Shown in pieces: positions 33,366-61,264 of a DNA stretch of 64,000 nucleotides. The notes under the pieces were generated by a model, which was given only the letters and a program-made list of their open reading frames with translations, was not told the origin of the DNA and searched no databases. The translations under genes and the position numbers were made by a program. Source of the DNA: Erpobdella octoculata (Eukaryota; Annelida; Clitellata; Hirudinida; Erpobdellidae); assembly GCA_963978895.1 (NCBI GenBank), contig OZ022239.1, positions 36,971,830 through 37,035,829 on the forward strand. Direction: 5' to 3'. Each line of letters starts with the position of its first letter. Position 1 is the first letter of the stretch.

Positions 33366-34785
33366 CCTAAAATTCTTTTAACCCACGAGAATTACCTCCA
33401 TAACAAATCGGTTCTGCGGTTCGGATTTCAATAAAGATCAAATACACACATTACTGCTCTGAATATTATATATAAATAAGTCTCCAATTTATTCAGGGTC
33501 AGATGAAATCTTTAAAATAAGTTCCGGTCAGTTGTCTAGCTTCTTCTTTGAACTATATTTCCAGAAGAAACACTTTTCAGTTTTCCGTATTAATCTCCTT
33601 CAAAATGTTAGTGGATCTTTTATCTGAAAGTAGAAAGCTTATAATTGTCTACTATATCAAAACAAGCAGTAAAAAAAAACTGATTGTAGGTGCTGTCTTG
33701 GAATTTTTGACATGCCTGGACTTCCCTGAATTCAACACTTGCTTGTCATTGAAAGGCAAACGCTCTGGTGGCTGAGAAAAGTCTAGCTGTTGCCCATTTC
33801 CGCTCTGCTCACAAAGTTTGAAAAGAGAAAGTAAAGCCATGCACGAATTTCCGAGTGTTGCAGCTTGTCATAATTGTTATTTAGAACAAAAAGGCAGACA
33901 ATTTTTATATAAATTTTTTATAAAATTTATACAGTATATAAAATTGCACTGTAATCCACATGAGCGATTTTACATTCAGGTGCTAAGATCGCCAAAAAAA
34001 GGTGTTAGTTAGTTATGTATACCTATCCTACAAAAAAGCAACCTTCCCTCTTAAATCAATTCATGGTAAGTAAAAATTATATCTTTGGACTTGTTATGAA
34101 ACCAATCCAAACAGAGATTGGAAAAGAAATTTGAAAATGGGAGAGTTGCATGAGATATGAACCACTATTTTTTTTTTAGAAAAACAATTTTTATTTCTGA
34201 ATCATGTTAAGAGATAGAGCTATTCAAATAGATAACTGGAAGCCAAATTTGGTTTGCGAAGGACTAACAATTGCCCACATAAATAGCAATTTCTCATAAC
34301 GAGGTGGTCAGTAGGGTCAGTTGATGCAAGGAAATATCTTGAAATAGCAACTGGATAGACAATCTAATCTAGTAGGCATAAACCAGTACAACAAATTACG
34401 TCAAAGTATGATATAGTGTGTTCTGTTACACCAATTATGTTGTGGTATAATCCATTAGGCCTAAATGAAAATTTTTATTAGGTTGTGTATCCAGTTGTTG
34501 GATGATGTTATCAAACGAGTGTATGCAGGCATGTCATAAAAGATATACACAATTAGTTAGTCCTAAAGATAAAAAACGTGTCTACCTTAGTTCATTATTA
34601 TGAGCATTTTTCTTATGTTGGGTTTATTGTTGAAAAGAAAACAACATATTCCCCACTGTCTGTATGTATGTTATAATTGCATGTAACACTACTACGACAG
34701 GCTATCTTTGGTGCATAAATATTAAATATAAAAAAGCAATATGTGGTGCTATTTTGTAAAAAAACCCTGACAAAAGTGCAATAAT
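33366..34785. other. Non-coding, unannotated
   Basis: No supported ORF. A possible minus-strand AATAAA lies at 34623-34628, about 230 bp downstream of the last LARS-like exon, and could serve as its poly(A) signal. Confidence 0.4.
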
Positions 34786-34858
34786 TTACATCATCACAAG
34801 AATATCTATAAAATAGCATTATATTATATGCAAAAACCAAATAACACAAAAATAACAT

Positions 34859-50418
<15,560 letters not shown>

Positions 50419-50744
50419 CTGAAACTGAACGAATTAAGTGAAATATTCGGGAATTACTGCAGCAAATACTTACGTTGTTCAATATTGTCTATAATTTTAT
50501 TTTATTTTCCTAAAATAGCTCTTTCACTTAAATTGGTCTAGCATTACATATGAGCGTCGCATTCTTATCATAACAAATTCTGTAACTACAATATAAAATA
50601 AATGATTTTAAAGTGCCCTCAAATTGTTTATACTGCAGAAAAAATGTTGTTTAGTAAAATTAAATGCCTAAAAATGATTTTTGATACTAGATTTCATTAG
50701 ATGTACCAAGTTTTTAAAGCTCGGGGTTCGGGTTTTAATGGAAA

Positions 50745-51050
50745 AGAGAAAATGAGCGCGAGCGGGAACGAGAGAGCATGCGTGAGCGGGGACGAAAAAG
50801 CGACTGGAAACGGGAGAGCCAGCGTGAGCGGGGACGAGAAAGCGACCGGGACCGGGAGAGCCAGCGTGAGCGGGGACGAGAAAGCGACCGGGACCGGGAG
50901 AGCCAGCGTGAGCGGGAAAGCGACAGGAAGCGGAAAGTGACTGGGAGCGGAAAGCGACTGGGAGCGGAAAGCGACTGGGAGCGGAAAGCGACTGGGAGCG
51001 GAAAGCGACTGGGAGCGGAAAGCGACCGGGAACGGGAAAGCAAGCAAGGA
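50745..51050 (+). repeat. 18-bp minisatellite, upstream of the LARS-like gene
   Basis: Mixed units AGCGTGAGCGGGGACGAGAA, GCGACCGGGACCGGGAGAGC and GGAAAGCGACTGGGAGC. Open in several frames because the unit length is divisible by three. No Helitron terminus seen next to it. Starts about 330 bp upstream of exon 1. Confidence 0.85.
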
Positions 51051-51690
51051 AACGGGCTACAAATTAATTTTCTTACCTTTTTTTTAAGTATTTTTAGTAC
51101 TATTTTGTTAAAAGTAAAATTATATATTTATATAAAAGTTTATATATACATTTATACATCTTTGATTACGTCCGAATGTAAACAAATCGGAAACCGCCTG
51201 TACTTGTAAATAAGTGCCAAACAAATTTGAGATAATCTTTTGTAAAAAAAGTTTTTATCGTAATAAATAAAAGATACAATGATGTGAACAAACATAAATG
51301 ATAAATATACATTACAAGTTTTATAAAACAATGAACTCACGAACATTTATTTAGTGAGACACGATAACCTGACAATCACGATAGCAATCCGAACAACGAG
51401 ACGGACCTACACAAAGCTCGTGTCCATACAAAGATACTAAATAGATATATAATTAAATAGTTAATTATATATCTATAAGGATTTATTTGTTTCTATACAA
51501 TTTTTTCCGAAGCAGGACGTATATACCTCGGCGTCGGTCGATTTTCCGTGACGCTTTTGGCGCAGTTGGGCGCCGGCCCGAGACGTTTTGGCGCCGTCCT
51601 GATTTTGAGAATAAAAATGTAATTAGAAATACAATTACTAATAATTAGTTTACATACCTATATTATATACATACATAATTTCTTATGTCG
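51051..51690. other. Non-coding, mostly unannotated
   Basis: No supported ORF. A GC-rich patch at 51535-51605 repeats GGCGC(A/C)GTTGGGCGCC- and TTTTGGCGCCGTCC-like blocks; origin unknown. Confidence 0.4.
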
Positions 51691-51692
51691 AT

Positions 51693-51785
51693 ATGTATGT
51701 TAGCAATTTCGCATAACGCGGCGGCCGCAGTGGTCAGAAGTTAGCAGTTGATAAAATTAGTGCGCGCAAGCGTGTAATAAAAGTT
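51693..51785 (+). repeat. Dispersed ACGCGGCGGC repeat, second copy
   Basis: TATGTTAGCAATTTCGCA, AACGCGGCGGCC and GTGTAATAAAAGTTAG, matching 23885-24000. Possible LTR fragment. Confidence 0.4.
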
Positions 51786-51834
51786 AGTACAATGTCAATA
51801 CTAATGATAAACAAGTTAAGATAAAAAAAAATTT

Positions 51835-52190
51835 TTTTAATGCTTCTATTTGCCTCTTTATCTGACTCAACGAACTAAAATTTTTGAATCTAAAACAACC
51901 ATTGCGCTCAATCGTGTTAATTATTTTGGACCTCTGGCGACTTATACATAAACAACTTATTACGGTCGCTAGAAGGCCGGAATTAATTTGATTTGATTAA
52001 TTTTAATTGATTTAAGGCCTAATTCATGTCGGAAACATTAAATTCATGTATTTTCATCCAGAATAAAGCTTTCCTGAAAGTTTTAGAGCTCTAGGAGGTC
52101 GACAAGTGGGTGAATTTTTGTTTCTAAGATTTGATCACCACAGACAAACAAACACACAGAAAGAAAGTGAAGTTAAATAAAAGCATTTAA
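51835..52190 (-). repeat. Dispersed composite repeat, inverted copy
   Basis: The reverse complement carries the blocks of 16050-16470: GGCAAATAGAAGC, CCGTAATA and CTTTATTCTGGATGAAAA, ending with GTTTGTTTGTCTGTGG and ACTTCACTT. The two halves are in inverted order relative to the copy at 16050-16470. Confidence 0.6.
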
Positions 52191-52400
52191 AAATGACGCT
52201 GCAATCGCAAAATGAGATTTTTTCATTGTTATGTTATAAATAAATAAATAGAATGAATGAATGAATAAATAAATAAAAAAATTAAAAAAATAATAAATTT
52301 TAAAGGACACAAAACCTCAAAGCTTAGAAACTAATTTTTCAACAAAATAATAAAACATGTATTTTATTATTTAAAAAAAAACCTAAATACTGAATTTTAA

Positions 52401-52999
52401 CCCGTTTAGGTCCAAAACTTTATTAATTAGATTTCTATTATTTTTTTTGTTATTTCTAAATTACTTTCTTATGTTTTAACAGATTTATTTTTTATTTGAA
52501 AGAAAACTGAAAATCCACTATGCTCGTTTTTCGAACGGTGGTCGTATAGACTACTGAAAACGACATGTTTAAAAGTCAATTTATTTTGTTCTCAACGCAA
52601 ACAATTATAATATAAATTTTAGGTTATAAACAGAAAAGCTAAAAACACATTTCTGACTTTATCAGTAACACAGTTCAATAAAATCAAAAAATTTAACATT
52701 CAATAAATCAGTCAAGCAGTTCATGATAGTCGTTTCAGAACCGGAGTGTGTGGAAAGCAACAAAACAATTCCGATGAAGTCATTTACCGCACTTGGCCCA
52801 CACGTACAGTGTTTTGCCACAATTTTCCGGCTTGTAGCGACCTACTGTTTTCACCTTTTCCAGAGTGTGACCATGGCCAGTTGCTGAATCTTCCCTATCG
52901 TTTTGTTTCTTCAACCGTGCATGAATTCATTTCATCGGTATAAAACAACCTAAACAGCCTCTATGGGGTTTTTCAAGCAAAGCACCATTGTGGTGTTTC
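52401..52999 (-). mobile_element. piggyBac-like element, truncated second copy
   Basis: TTAA-CCCGTTTAGGTCC at 52397-52413, then about 600 bp closely similar to 48639-49250, including the C-terminal transposase fragment. It breaks off near 52999, where Penelope-like sequence begins, so the other end is missing. Confidence 0.8.
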
Positions 53000-54160
53000 T
53001 TCCTTCCCCCCTAGTAGACACCTCTCCTATTGATAACTTAAATGATTTTTCTGGTTCCACTGTATCTATTCGCTCTCTCTTTGACGGTGCCCCCTACCAG
53101 AATCTTTAAGACATAAGTTTCGAATTAGAGCTACGTCTTGCCCAACTGCTAAGGAGACTTTTTCATCACATTTTAATACAAAATTGCATGAAAATTATAC
53201 TAACGAAATCTCTTTACCCACCCACTATTGGGATAATTCTCCTACTCTCTTCATTCCTCCTGTTGTTTTTTGCCCTACTGAAAATATTCCAGATATCGAT
53301 AAAAATATCACTGATAAGATATTTGAATGTCAACATAGTGATATTTTTAATTGGTTCTTTATCACGAACACGCATCGTGAACTGAAAGAAGTTATTTGCT
53401 ATTTTATAAAAAAATATTTGTCATCTCATAAATGTAACTCTAATGGTCATACAGGTATTTCTCTGTTTACACCTATTAATGGATCGTGTTTTTTATAGAA
53501 AAATACACAGGAATATTTTGCCCTCACCTTTATCTAGATGGATTCCTTAACTTAAGTTCATATATTTTAACCGACATAGAAAAAAGAGTACTTAAAAAAG
53601 GTACATCCTTTGTACCTTCTAAAACACTTACTAATTCCTTAATAATTGACAAATTCACTTTAAAGCTTATTAGGCAACTTCACATAATAGATTATTTTAT
53701 CAGACACACCTCATCTAACACTCTCTACTATACCTTCTTTTATACGTAGCAATTGACAGCCAGATCTTAACGACGTATCCTCTATTACCAAAAAAAAACT
53801 ACTAACCTCCTTATGCATTCTACCCATCATATTATCCCTTTCTTCTTTCTACGTAACTCTAATATCCATAACAATTTAAAAACTGGATTGAAATCTAATC
53901 TCTCTAAAAAGGAATGGAATGCGCTTTATTCCCTTAAAAATAATACTAATATCATTATCAGAAAGGCTGATAAAAGTAATGTTTTCGTTATCCTAAATAG
54001 GACTGATTACATAAATGAAGGCCTCTACCAGTTATCTGATTTCAGATTTTATTCACCAATTAGGAGTTCCATTAAACCAGTTGAAAAATTATCTAAATTA
54101 TTAGATTGGGCACTTAAAAAACGATTAATTCCCACTAAGAAAAACAAATGGAAAAAATAA
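53000..54160 (+). pseudogene. Penelope-like element RT N-terminal region
   Basis: Frameshifted frames culminate in LKTGLKSNLSKKEWNALYSL, then NTNIIIRKADKSNVFVILNR and TDYINEGLYQLSDFRFYSPI, the conserved N-terminal block of Penelope-type reverse transcriptases (L...E..AL..L..D..I.I.KADK). It ends with a stop at about 54158, before the catalytic palm. Confidence 0.75.
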
Positions 54161-54374
54161 TAGATTAACATATTAACAAGTTTTAACATTTTGAATTAAT
54201 GTAAGTAAAGTAATTTTTTTAAATTTATTTAATTATATAAAAATATTTAAAAAATATTCATATAATTATTTATTATATACAAATTAATTTGCCATGGATA
54301 ACAGATCATCACACAAAAAACGTCTTACACAGACATGGGCTATTATATATATATATATATTAATAGAATCTATG

Positions 54375-54570
54375 TTGCCCGGGGTTGTTAGAGATTTTTT
54401 ATCGTTTTTTTTGCTCTTGCTTCCTTTTAAGCTTGCTTTTCCGCTTCCGCTCGCTTTCTGCTTTTCACTCTCCGCTTCCTTTCCCATTCCCACTCGCTCT
54501 TCCGCTCCTGGTCGCCTTTCCGTTCCCGTTTGCTCTCCCGTTCCCGTTCCCACGGGTTTTGCATCCTAAT
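54375..54570 (-). repeat. Helitron-type minisatellite with degenerate 3' hairpin
   Basis: On the minus strand, degenerate GGGAACGGGAGAGCAAAC-type units are followed by AAACGATAAAAAATCTCTAA and CAACCCCGGGCAACATAG, a decayed hairpin. No CTAG terminus. Confidence 0.6.
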
Positions 54571-55285
54571 GTTATATCTAGATATCCATGTTTTAAACAA
54601 ATTTTAGAAAATCTATTTTACGTTATCTAGGTTAAAAGAAGTTAAAGTATGGTGGCAAAATATGCGCAAAAAAGGGAGAGCGACCGGGAACGGAAACGGC
54701 AAACTGAGCCTCTAATTTTAATGCTTCTAAAAAATTGTTTTAGAGAGCACACACATATCTGTATAGTAATATTAATAAAAGTTTTAAGATTTACAAGTTT
54801 TAATAGAGCCATTCTAACACAAGCTTATGACCGCTGCCTTGCTTTGCCGACTGTGACGTCTATGTTACCCAGTCAAACCTCGCTCTATTTCATAAAAAAG
54901 TTGTATATAGTTTAAATCTTTAAACTAGCTTTGTTCTTAATACAGGTTTATCACTCAAATGCATCCAATGCGGAGACAGCGGAGGCTGTCACACCTCTCC
55001 ACCTTCACCAACTGAATGTCAAGAGGGAAGCGTTGCCTGCTCTACTTTATTTGTGTACACTACAGGTAGTTGGTCAAATTTTCAAGAAGCAAATGTTTTT
55101 TTGTTTTATTTCAAAAACTTTTTTCACAAACCTTTAACATCATTCGATTAAATATTATATACATCAAAAAGGTGTGCTTTAAAACTAAAAATACAAGCTT
55201 AATCCTACCGAGAATAGACCCAATTTTTAGGTCAAAGTGACCAAGGTGAACTAGTTCAAGTTTTAAAATGGCTGTTTTTTATTTA
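54571..55285. other. Non-coding, mostly unannotated
   Basis: A short minisatellite scrap lies at 54675-54705 (GAGAGCGACCGGGAACGG). Otherwise no supported ORF or terminus. Confidence 0.4.
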
Positions 55286-55369
55286 GAAACTAGCGGGGTT
55301 ACCCGGCGTTGCCCGGGGTTTTTTTTAGAGGTTTTTCTAATGTTTGTCTCTCTCGCTCCCGTTTCCTTC

Positions 55370-55845
55370 TCCACTTTCCCGTTTTCGTCGCGTTCCCGGT
55401 CGCTTTTCCGCTCTCGGTCGTTTTCCAGCTCCCGTTCGCTTTCCCGCTCAGAAGTTTTGTTATCGATTTTCTCTCTTGCTCGCGTTTCCTTCCAAGCTTG
55501 CTCTCCCGATTCCAGTCGCTTTCCGCGTTCCCGGTCGCTTTCCGCGTTCCCGGTCGCTTCCCGTTCCCGGTCGCTTTCCCGTTCCCGGTCGCTTTCCCGT
55601 TCCCGGTTGCTTTTCCGTTCCCGGTCGCTTTCCCGTTCCCGGTCGCTTTCCCGTTCCCGGTCGCTTTCCCGTTCCCGGTCGCTTTCCCGTTCCCGGTCGC
55701 TTTCCCGTTCCCGGTCGCTTTCCCGTTCCCGGTCGCTTTCCCGTTCCCGCTCACGCTTGCTCTCCCGTTCCCAGTCATGCTTGCTCTCCCATTCCCGGTC
55801 ACGGTTGCTCTCCCGTTCACGCTCATTTTTTCTTTTCCATTCTTT
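55370..55845 (-). repeat. 18-bp minisatellite array (GGGAACGGGAAAGCGACC)n
   Basis: Roughly 25 units, near-perfect between 55560 and 55745. On the minus strand it reads RERESD-type repeats; the plus strand reads SLSRSR or FPFPVA. Because 18 is a multiple of 3, five or six frames stay open. It is part of the Helitron 3' region, not a gene. Confidence 0.93.
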
Positions 55846-55889
55846 CATAACTTCTGTTAGCCTATAAAACGTACAATAGATTTGCTAAG

Positions 55890-56221
55890 ACTATATATAT
55901 ATATATATATGAATGTTTGTGGGTTAGTTTGTCTATTATAGAAACGGGAAAGCGACCCGGAACAGACAGCGAGCGGGAACGGAAAAGCAAACGTGAGCGG
56001 GAATGGAAGAGCAAACGTGAGCGGGAAAGCGACCGGGAGCGGGAAAGCGACCGGGAGCGGGAAAGCGACCGGGAGCGGGAAAGCGACCGGGAGCGGGAAA
56101 CGACCGAAAACGGGAAAGCGAACGGGAGTGGGAAAGCAGGTGGGAAAGGAAACGGGAGAGAAAGAGACAAACATTAGAAAAACCTCTAAAAAACCTGGGC
56201 AACGCCGGGTATCTCCGCTAG
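55890..56221 (+). mobile_element. Miniature Helitron made mostly of minisatellite
   Basis: It begins in a TATATATATATGAATG start, has GTTAGTTTGTCTATTATAG, then about 11 units of the 18-bp repeat (55950-56150), GAAAAACCTCTAAAAAACC, the hairpin-like CCTGGGCAACGCCGGG, and TATCTCCGCTAG at 56221, followed by T. About 330 bp, the shortest element of the family here. Confidence 0.75.
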
Positions 56222-56292
56222 TACATACATAAACACACACACAGACACACATACATGCACATACACATACATACATACACACATACATACGC

Positions 56293-56320
<28 letters not shown>
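56222..56320. repeat. ACAT/ACAC and TA simple repeats
   Basis: Degenerate ACATACACACAC units followed by (TA)n, between the nested Helitron and the 5' part of its host Helitron. Confidence 0.85.
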
Positions 56321-56323
<3 letters not shown>

Positions 56324-56540
56324 GTTCCGGCTGGTTCACCCGCTCCGCTCCGCTCATTTTGTTACGGATTTCAAATTTTTTTTTTATTATTTTTGATTCC
56401 CCTTGACTCTCAAGGTTGTGTGAAAATTTCATTACGATCGGATGAATGGTGTAGCAATGCATAAAGGACATTAATATATATACATATATACATATATACA
56501 AACTATTTTTATATATATAGATTATGTATTATGTATTATG

Positions 56541-57717
56541 TCACCCGATTAGCATCTGCAGGTCTGAAAAAACTCACGTTGATAGATTATGAGACGTTGA
56601 ACACGGTTTGTTAGGGCACTTTTTTGTTAAAATGTTTAAATAAAAAGTTATTAGCCGCGAAAGTTTAACGCTTTGCGGATATATATAATGCATCGTACGT
56701 CATCGCTGAATATAAACAAGTTGAAAATAAATAAATCACCGAAGTAGTAGTCGGCGGGTTTTTCCCAATTTTAAACAAGTTGTAAATTATTATTAACGAC
56801 AAATTACTAATTTGCAATTATTATTCCTCTTACTTTAATTATTATTATTAACGAAGATTAACTATTTTGCTAATATTATTCCGATTATTGGAAAATTCGA
56901 CGCTTTGCGGATATATTTAATGAAATTATTATTAACGACATTTTTCTATTTTGTAATTATTATTCTTCTTAGTTTGATTATTAATAATATTATTAATTAC
57001 GAAAAACGACAATTTTATAAACGTGTTCATATGCAACTAGTTATAATTATAATTATAAAACGTGTTCATATGCAACTAGTTATAATAGTGTGTAAAGTTA
57101 TTACTATAATAGCGCATAGGTGTTGTTTTTTAGCTTAGAGTGCGATTTGAGTGCGACTAATTTTACTATTAATATGTAAAAACTCACACGCGCGCGAAGC
57201 GTGCGTCAAGTGCTGGTTCCCTACTATAAAAGCGCAATGGTGTATGTCACCCGATTAGCATCTGCAGGTCTGAAAAAAACTCACGTTGATAGATTATGAG
57301 ACGTTGAACAAGGTTTGATAGGGAACTTTTTTGTTAAATTGTTTAAATAAAAAGTTATTAGCTGCGAAAATTTAACGCTTTGCGGATATATATTATGCAT
57401 CGTACGTCATCGCTAAATATAGACAAGTTGAAAATAAATAATTCACCGAAGTAGTAATCGGCGGGTTTTTCCCAATTTTAAACAAATTGTAAATTATTAT
57501 TATTAACGACAATTTACTATTTTATAAAACGTGTTCATATGCAACTGGCTATAATAGTCACACGCTTCGCTTGCGAAGCGTGCGTAAACTTATTACTATA
57601 ATAGCGCATGGGTGTTGTTTTTGAGCTTAGAGTGCGATTTGAGTGCGACTAATTTTACTTTTTACTATTAATATGTAAAAACTCACACGCGCGCGAAGCG
57701 TGCGTCAAGTGCTGGTT
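56541..57717. repeat. Tandem duplication, about 0.7 kb unit, with palindromic motifs
   Basis: Units 56541-57224 and 57246-57717 share TCACCCGATTAGCATCTGCA, CGCTTTGCGGATATATA, GGCGGGTTTTTCCCAATTTT and AAACTCACACGCGCGCGAAG. The second has an internal deletion. Each ends GCGTGCGTCAAGTGCTGGTT. Inside unit 2 at 57566-57590 is the palindrome-like CACGCTTCGCTTGCGAAGCG. Family unknown. Confidence 0.85.
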
Positions 57718-58580
57718 TATATATAAATAAAAATTTGCTGACAATTTTATTCAGAAAAAAAGCTGATGCAAGTGATGCGCACATGCACGACTCTGAACTA
57801 CAATCCTGAAAAAAAGTGTGATGGCCTTGTTTGCTCAAAGACGTGCGAATCCGATGGCTGCAATACCGACGGCAATCTTTCAATTGAATAGACAACAAAC
57901 TCCAATATCAACTTCTTTCTTAACCAGGCCAATTTCATTAAAAAAAATTAAAGATACAATTGAAAAACGTCACGAAGCGTAGGATGATCAGAAAATATTC
58001 TACGATCTGCATTCAGAGTTTTTTTTTACAATGCAAGTAAAAACCCACTATCGAACAAACTAGTGGGTCAAAGTTACGGCGTTAGGGGCACCATGGACAT
58101 TTCCAGTAATATAGATTAATAACGCTTTAAGACGTGGAAACAAAAACTAAAGTTGTGGGACCCCAAATAAAAAAGTTATCAGAAAAATAAAGTGTGGACC
58201 AAACTTCTAGACAAAATATCTAGGTGAAGTAGGCGTGGCCAAGTGTATTAATTGGTCTCGTTGCATGCCGCACTTTTTACGATTCTCGTGATGTAACCAA
58301 AGACTATATAGACGCCTGAAATTATCGAAATATAAACGGCTCAACTCAAAAGCGTTTCTTTAAAAAAATTATTTTTTATCTTTACTTGTTTTTGGAGGTT
58401 TTTATTTCATATTTTTTAAGAAATTATTTTACCCAACACTGCTTGTGACACAATATTTTTTTTAAGTAGGTTATAACAAACAAGTATTGTTTCTTTTCTA
58501 ATATACATTGTTTGAATTTAATCATATAACTCACATTGAAATATGAAAAGGAACATTGCTTTTTAACGAACACCTTGTTT
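57718..58580. other. Non-coding, unannotated
   Basis: No supported ORF or terminus. Short frames around 57760-57960 carry stops and no recognised motif. Confidence 0.4.
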
Positions 58581-58584
58581 TCAA

Positions 58585-59545
<961 letters not shown>

Positions 59546-59559
59546 TTAATTCCTTATAT

Positions 59560-59930
59560 TAACTTCACCGCTGGTCTTGCTTGCTTGGCTACGTGAACGC
59601 TTGCAAACCTTGAAAATAAAAATTAACTAACTTCCCGTTATTCAATCGAGCTGAATTTTTAAATGTAGGCTTGCCATAGGCTTGCATTCTATTAAAGTTT
59701 AAAATCTTGTTTCTTAAAGTTTTGTAATCAAAACTAATATTTTTTATGTTTTAAAACAGAAATAAGTCAAATAGAATAAAATAAATGTTTGCAAATATAA
59801 ATTCAAAAAAGGTTGTTTTAAAAGAAAAATTTGCAATACCTAAATGAAAAGCCGGCAAATCTTGAAATATAAGGAATTTGTGAAAAAAACCTCGTTTTTC
59901 ACGGCTTACCTACTTGTTTAAACATAAATA
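59560..59930 (-). repeat. Inverted copy of the TTTGCCGGC repeat
   Basis: The reverse complement carries AAGATTTGCCGGCTTTTCAT, GTAAACACT-like and CGGTGAAGTTAATATAAGGA blocks found at 14357-15115. Confidence 0.55.
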
Positions 59931-60099
59931 ATTAAATATATTTCATTGAGTTTTCAATACAAAGTAAAAAGTCGTTGATTTAGCACTAGAACTGGAATAA
60001 TTATGCCATAACCTATTTGGTTTGTAATTGCTATACTTATTTACTAGTTGATTACTACGTGAAACCTAATCATGGAATTTCGAGCGTGCGATTCGGGGC

Positions 60100-60264
60100 T
60101 TAAAAAACCAATTTTTCGAGGAAGTTTGTACACTTCTAAATGACAAACTAAATAGTGGTTCCAGCTATCCAACAGATTACCTTGTTTTATTTTTCAAGGC
60201 GGAGATGGCAGGGGCCCTGGCCGATTCCCGCCTCAGATTCGTTTACGACATTGGTGTTAAATAA
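60100..60264 (+). other. Short open frame of unknown nature
   Basis: The frame reads QFFEEVCTLLNDKLNSGSSY, PTDYLVLFFKAEMAGALADS, RLRFVYDIGVK, stop at 60262-60264. It looks protein-like and includes a locally GC-rich stretch (GGCAGGGGCCCTGGCC), but has no start codon, clear splice sites or recognised family. It may be an exon remnant or transposon debris. Confidence 0.2.
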
Positions 60265-61105
60265 ATTTGATTTATCATTTATCAATAATATCATCGTGAA
60301 ATTATGAAACCCAACATGCGCGTGGCTGTAGATCAAAGATTTCCATGAAAAGATTTACATGCAATAGCAGCAATGCTTGACCAAACCAAAGTCTAAGAAT
60401 ATCTTACAGATCGAAACCAGACAGCTGATAAATAAGCATTGCAAAAAATGCGTTGGCAATATGCTGACAACCCAAGATGAAACAGCTAAAAAAATACCAT
60501 AGAAAAGAGTGAAACATGATCTGCGATTTCAGCTACGCTTATGATTTTCTTATTTATTCACTCAGTTTAAAACGCAGTAACGCACCCAATTAGGGGTTTC
60601 TGGAATTAAACCTCCCAAAAATATAAATAATTTGTGAAAACACTAAGATAGTTCCTTCTTGGTATGGAACTAATTTTTTAAATGCTATGGATGACACGTT
60701 CCCAAAATGACAATAGCGGCATAAGCTCTCTTTCTCTACTGTTTGTATCATGGACAGTCCATTGATTTTAGAAATTTACATTCAATTTACAAAACATATT
60801 TTAATAATACCTACCCTCAATCGCTGCTATGCACTCACGCCATATTTAGGACCCATTACCTCCAGTTTTAAAACTAGACTGACCCACATCTGGTAAAGGA
60901 AAAATCACTCTAAAATTCAAATAGGTCAAGAAGATGATCACCTTTTTTCACTCAGTTTAGTTAAACAACATTCTAAATGATGTTAGGTTGTGACACAAAA
61001 TAGGATAAATATTCAATATACAATATTCCTTGAACATAAAAATATGGTATAAAAACATTAAATTAACATCAACAAATTAAGAAGATTTAGGACAAGATAT
61101 GAATG
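60265..61105. other. Non-coding, unannotated
   Basis: No supported ORF, repeat terminus or tandem array. It is the intergenic region downstream of the LRR gene. Confidence 0.45.
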
Positions 61106-61109
61106 TCTT

Positions 61110-61264
61110 CTAAGCAAATTCTTGATTTTCAACTCGCAAAAAGTTTTTAAAGATGATCTTTGACAAATTTGGACAATATGTAATACGATGAAGGAGATCA
61201 GGTTTGCAATAAGTCTCATCTATGTTAAGCGTTGTTAGATTTGGCAGATGTAATTTAGACAATC
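61110..61264 (-). CDS. LRR gene terminal exon
   Basis: LSKLHLPNLTTLNIDETYC, then KPDLLHRITYC and IIFKNFLRVENQEFA, stop at 61110-61112. The acceptor AATTACAG fits the phase of the preceding exon. Confidence 0.85.

Larger units (their letters stand above)
55290..56521 (-). mobile_element. Helitron (minus strand) with a nested plus-strand Helitron
   Basis: The minus-strand 5' end at 56521 is A then TCTATATATATAAAAATAG. The 3' end at 55290 is CCCGGGCAACGCCGGG, TAACCCCGCTAG, then T. Body blocks match the element at 46161-46757 (GAAAATTTCATTACGATCGG inverted; AAATCTATT..ACGTTTTA). Between about 55890 and 56221 a second element is inserted in the opposite orientation. Confidence 0.82.

Noticed and set aside
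55268..55867. SR-rich protein (SRSRSLSRSRS) resembling a splicing factor RS domain
   Set aside because: The 18-bp minisatellite is open in five or six frames on both strands and belongs to a Helitron 3' end.
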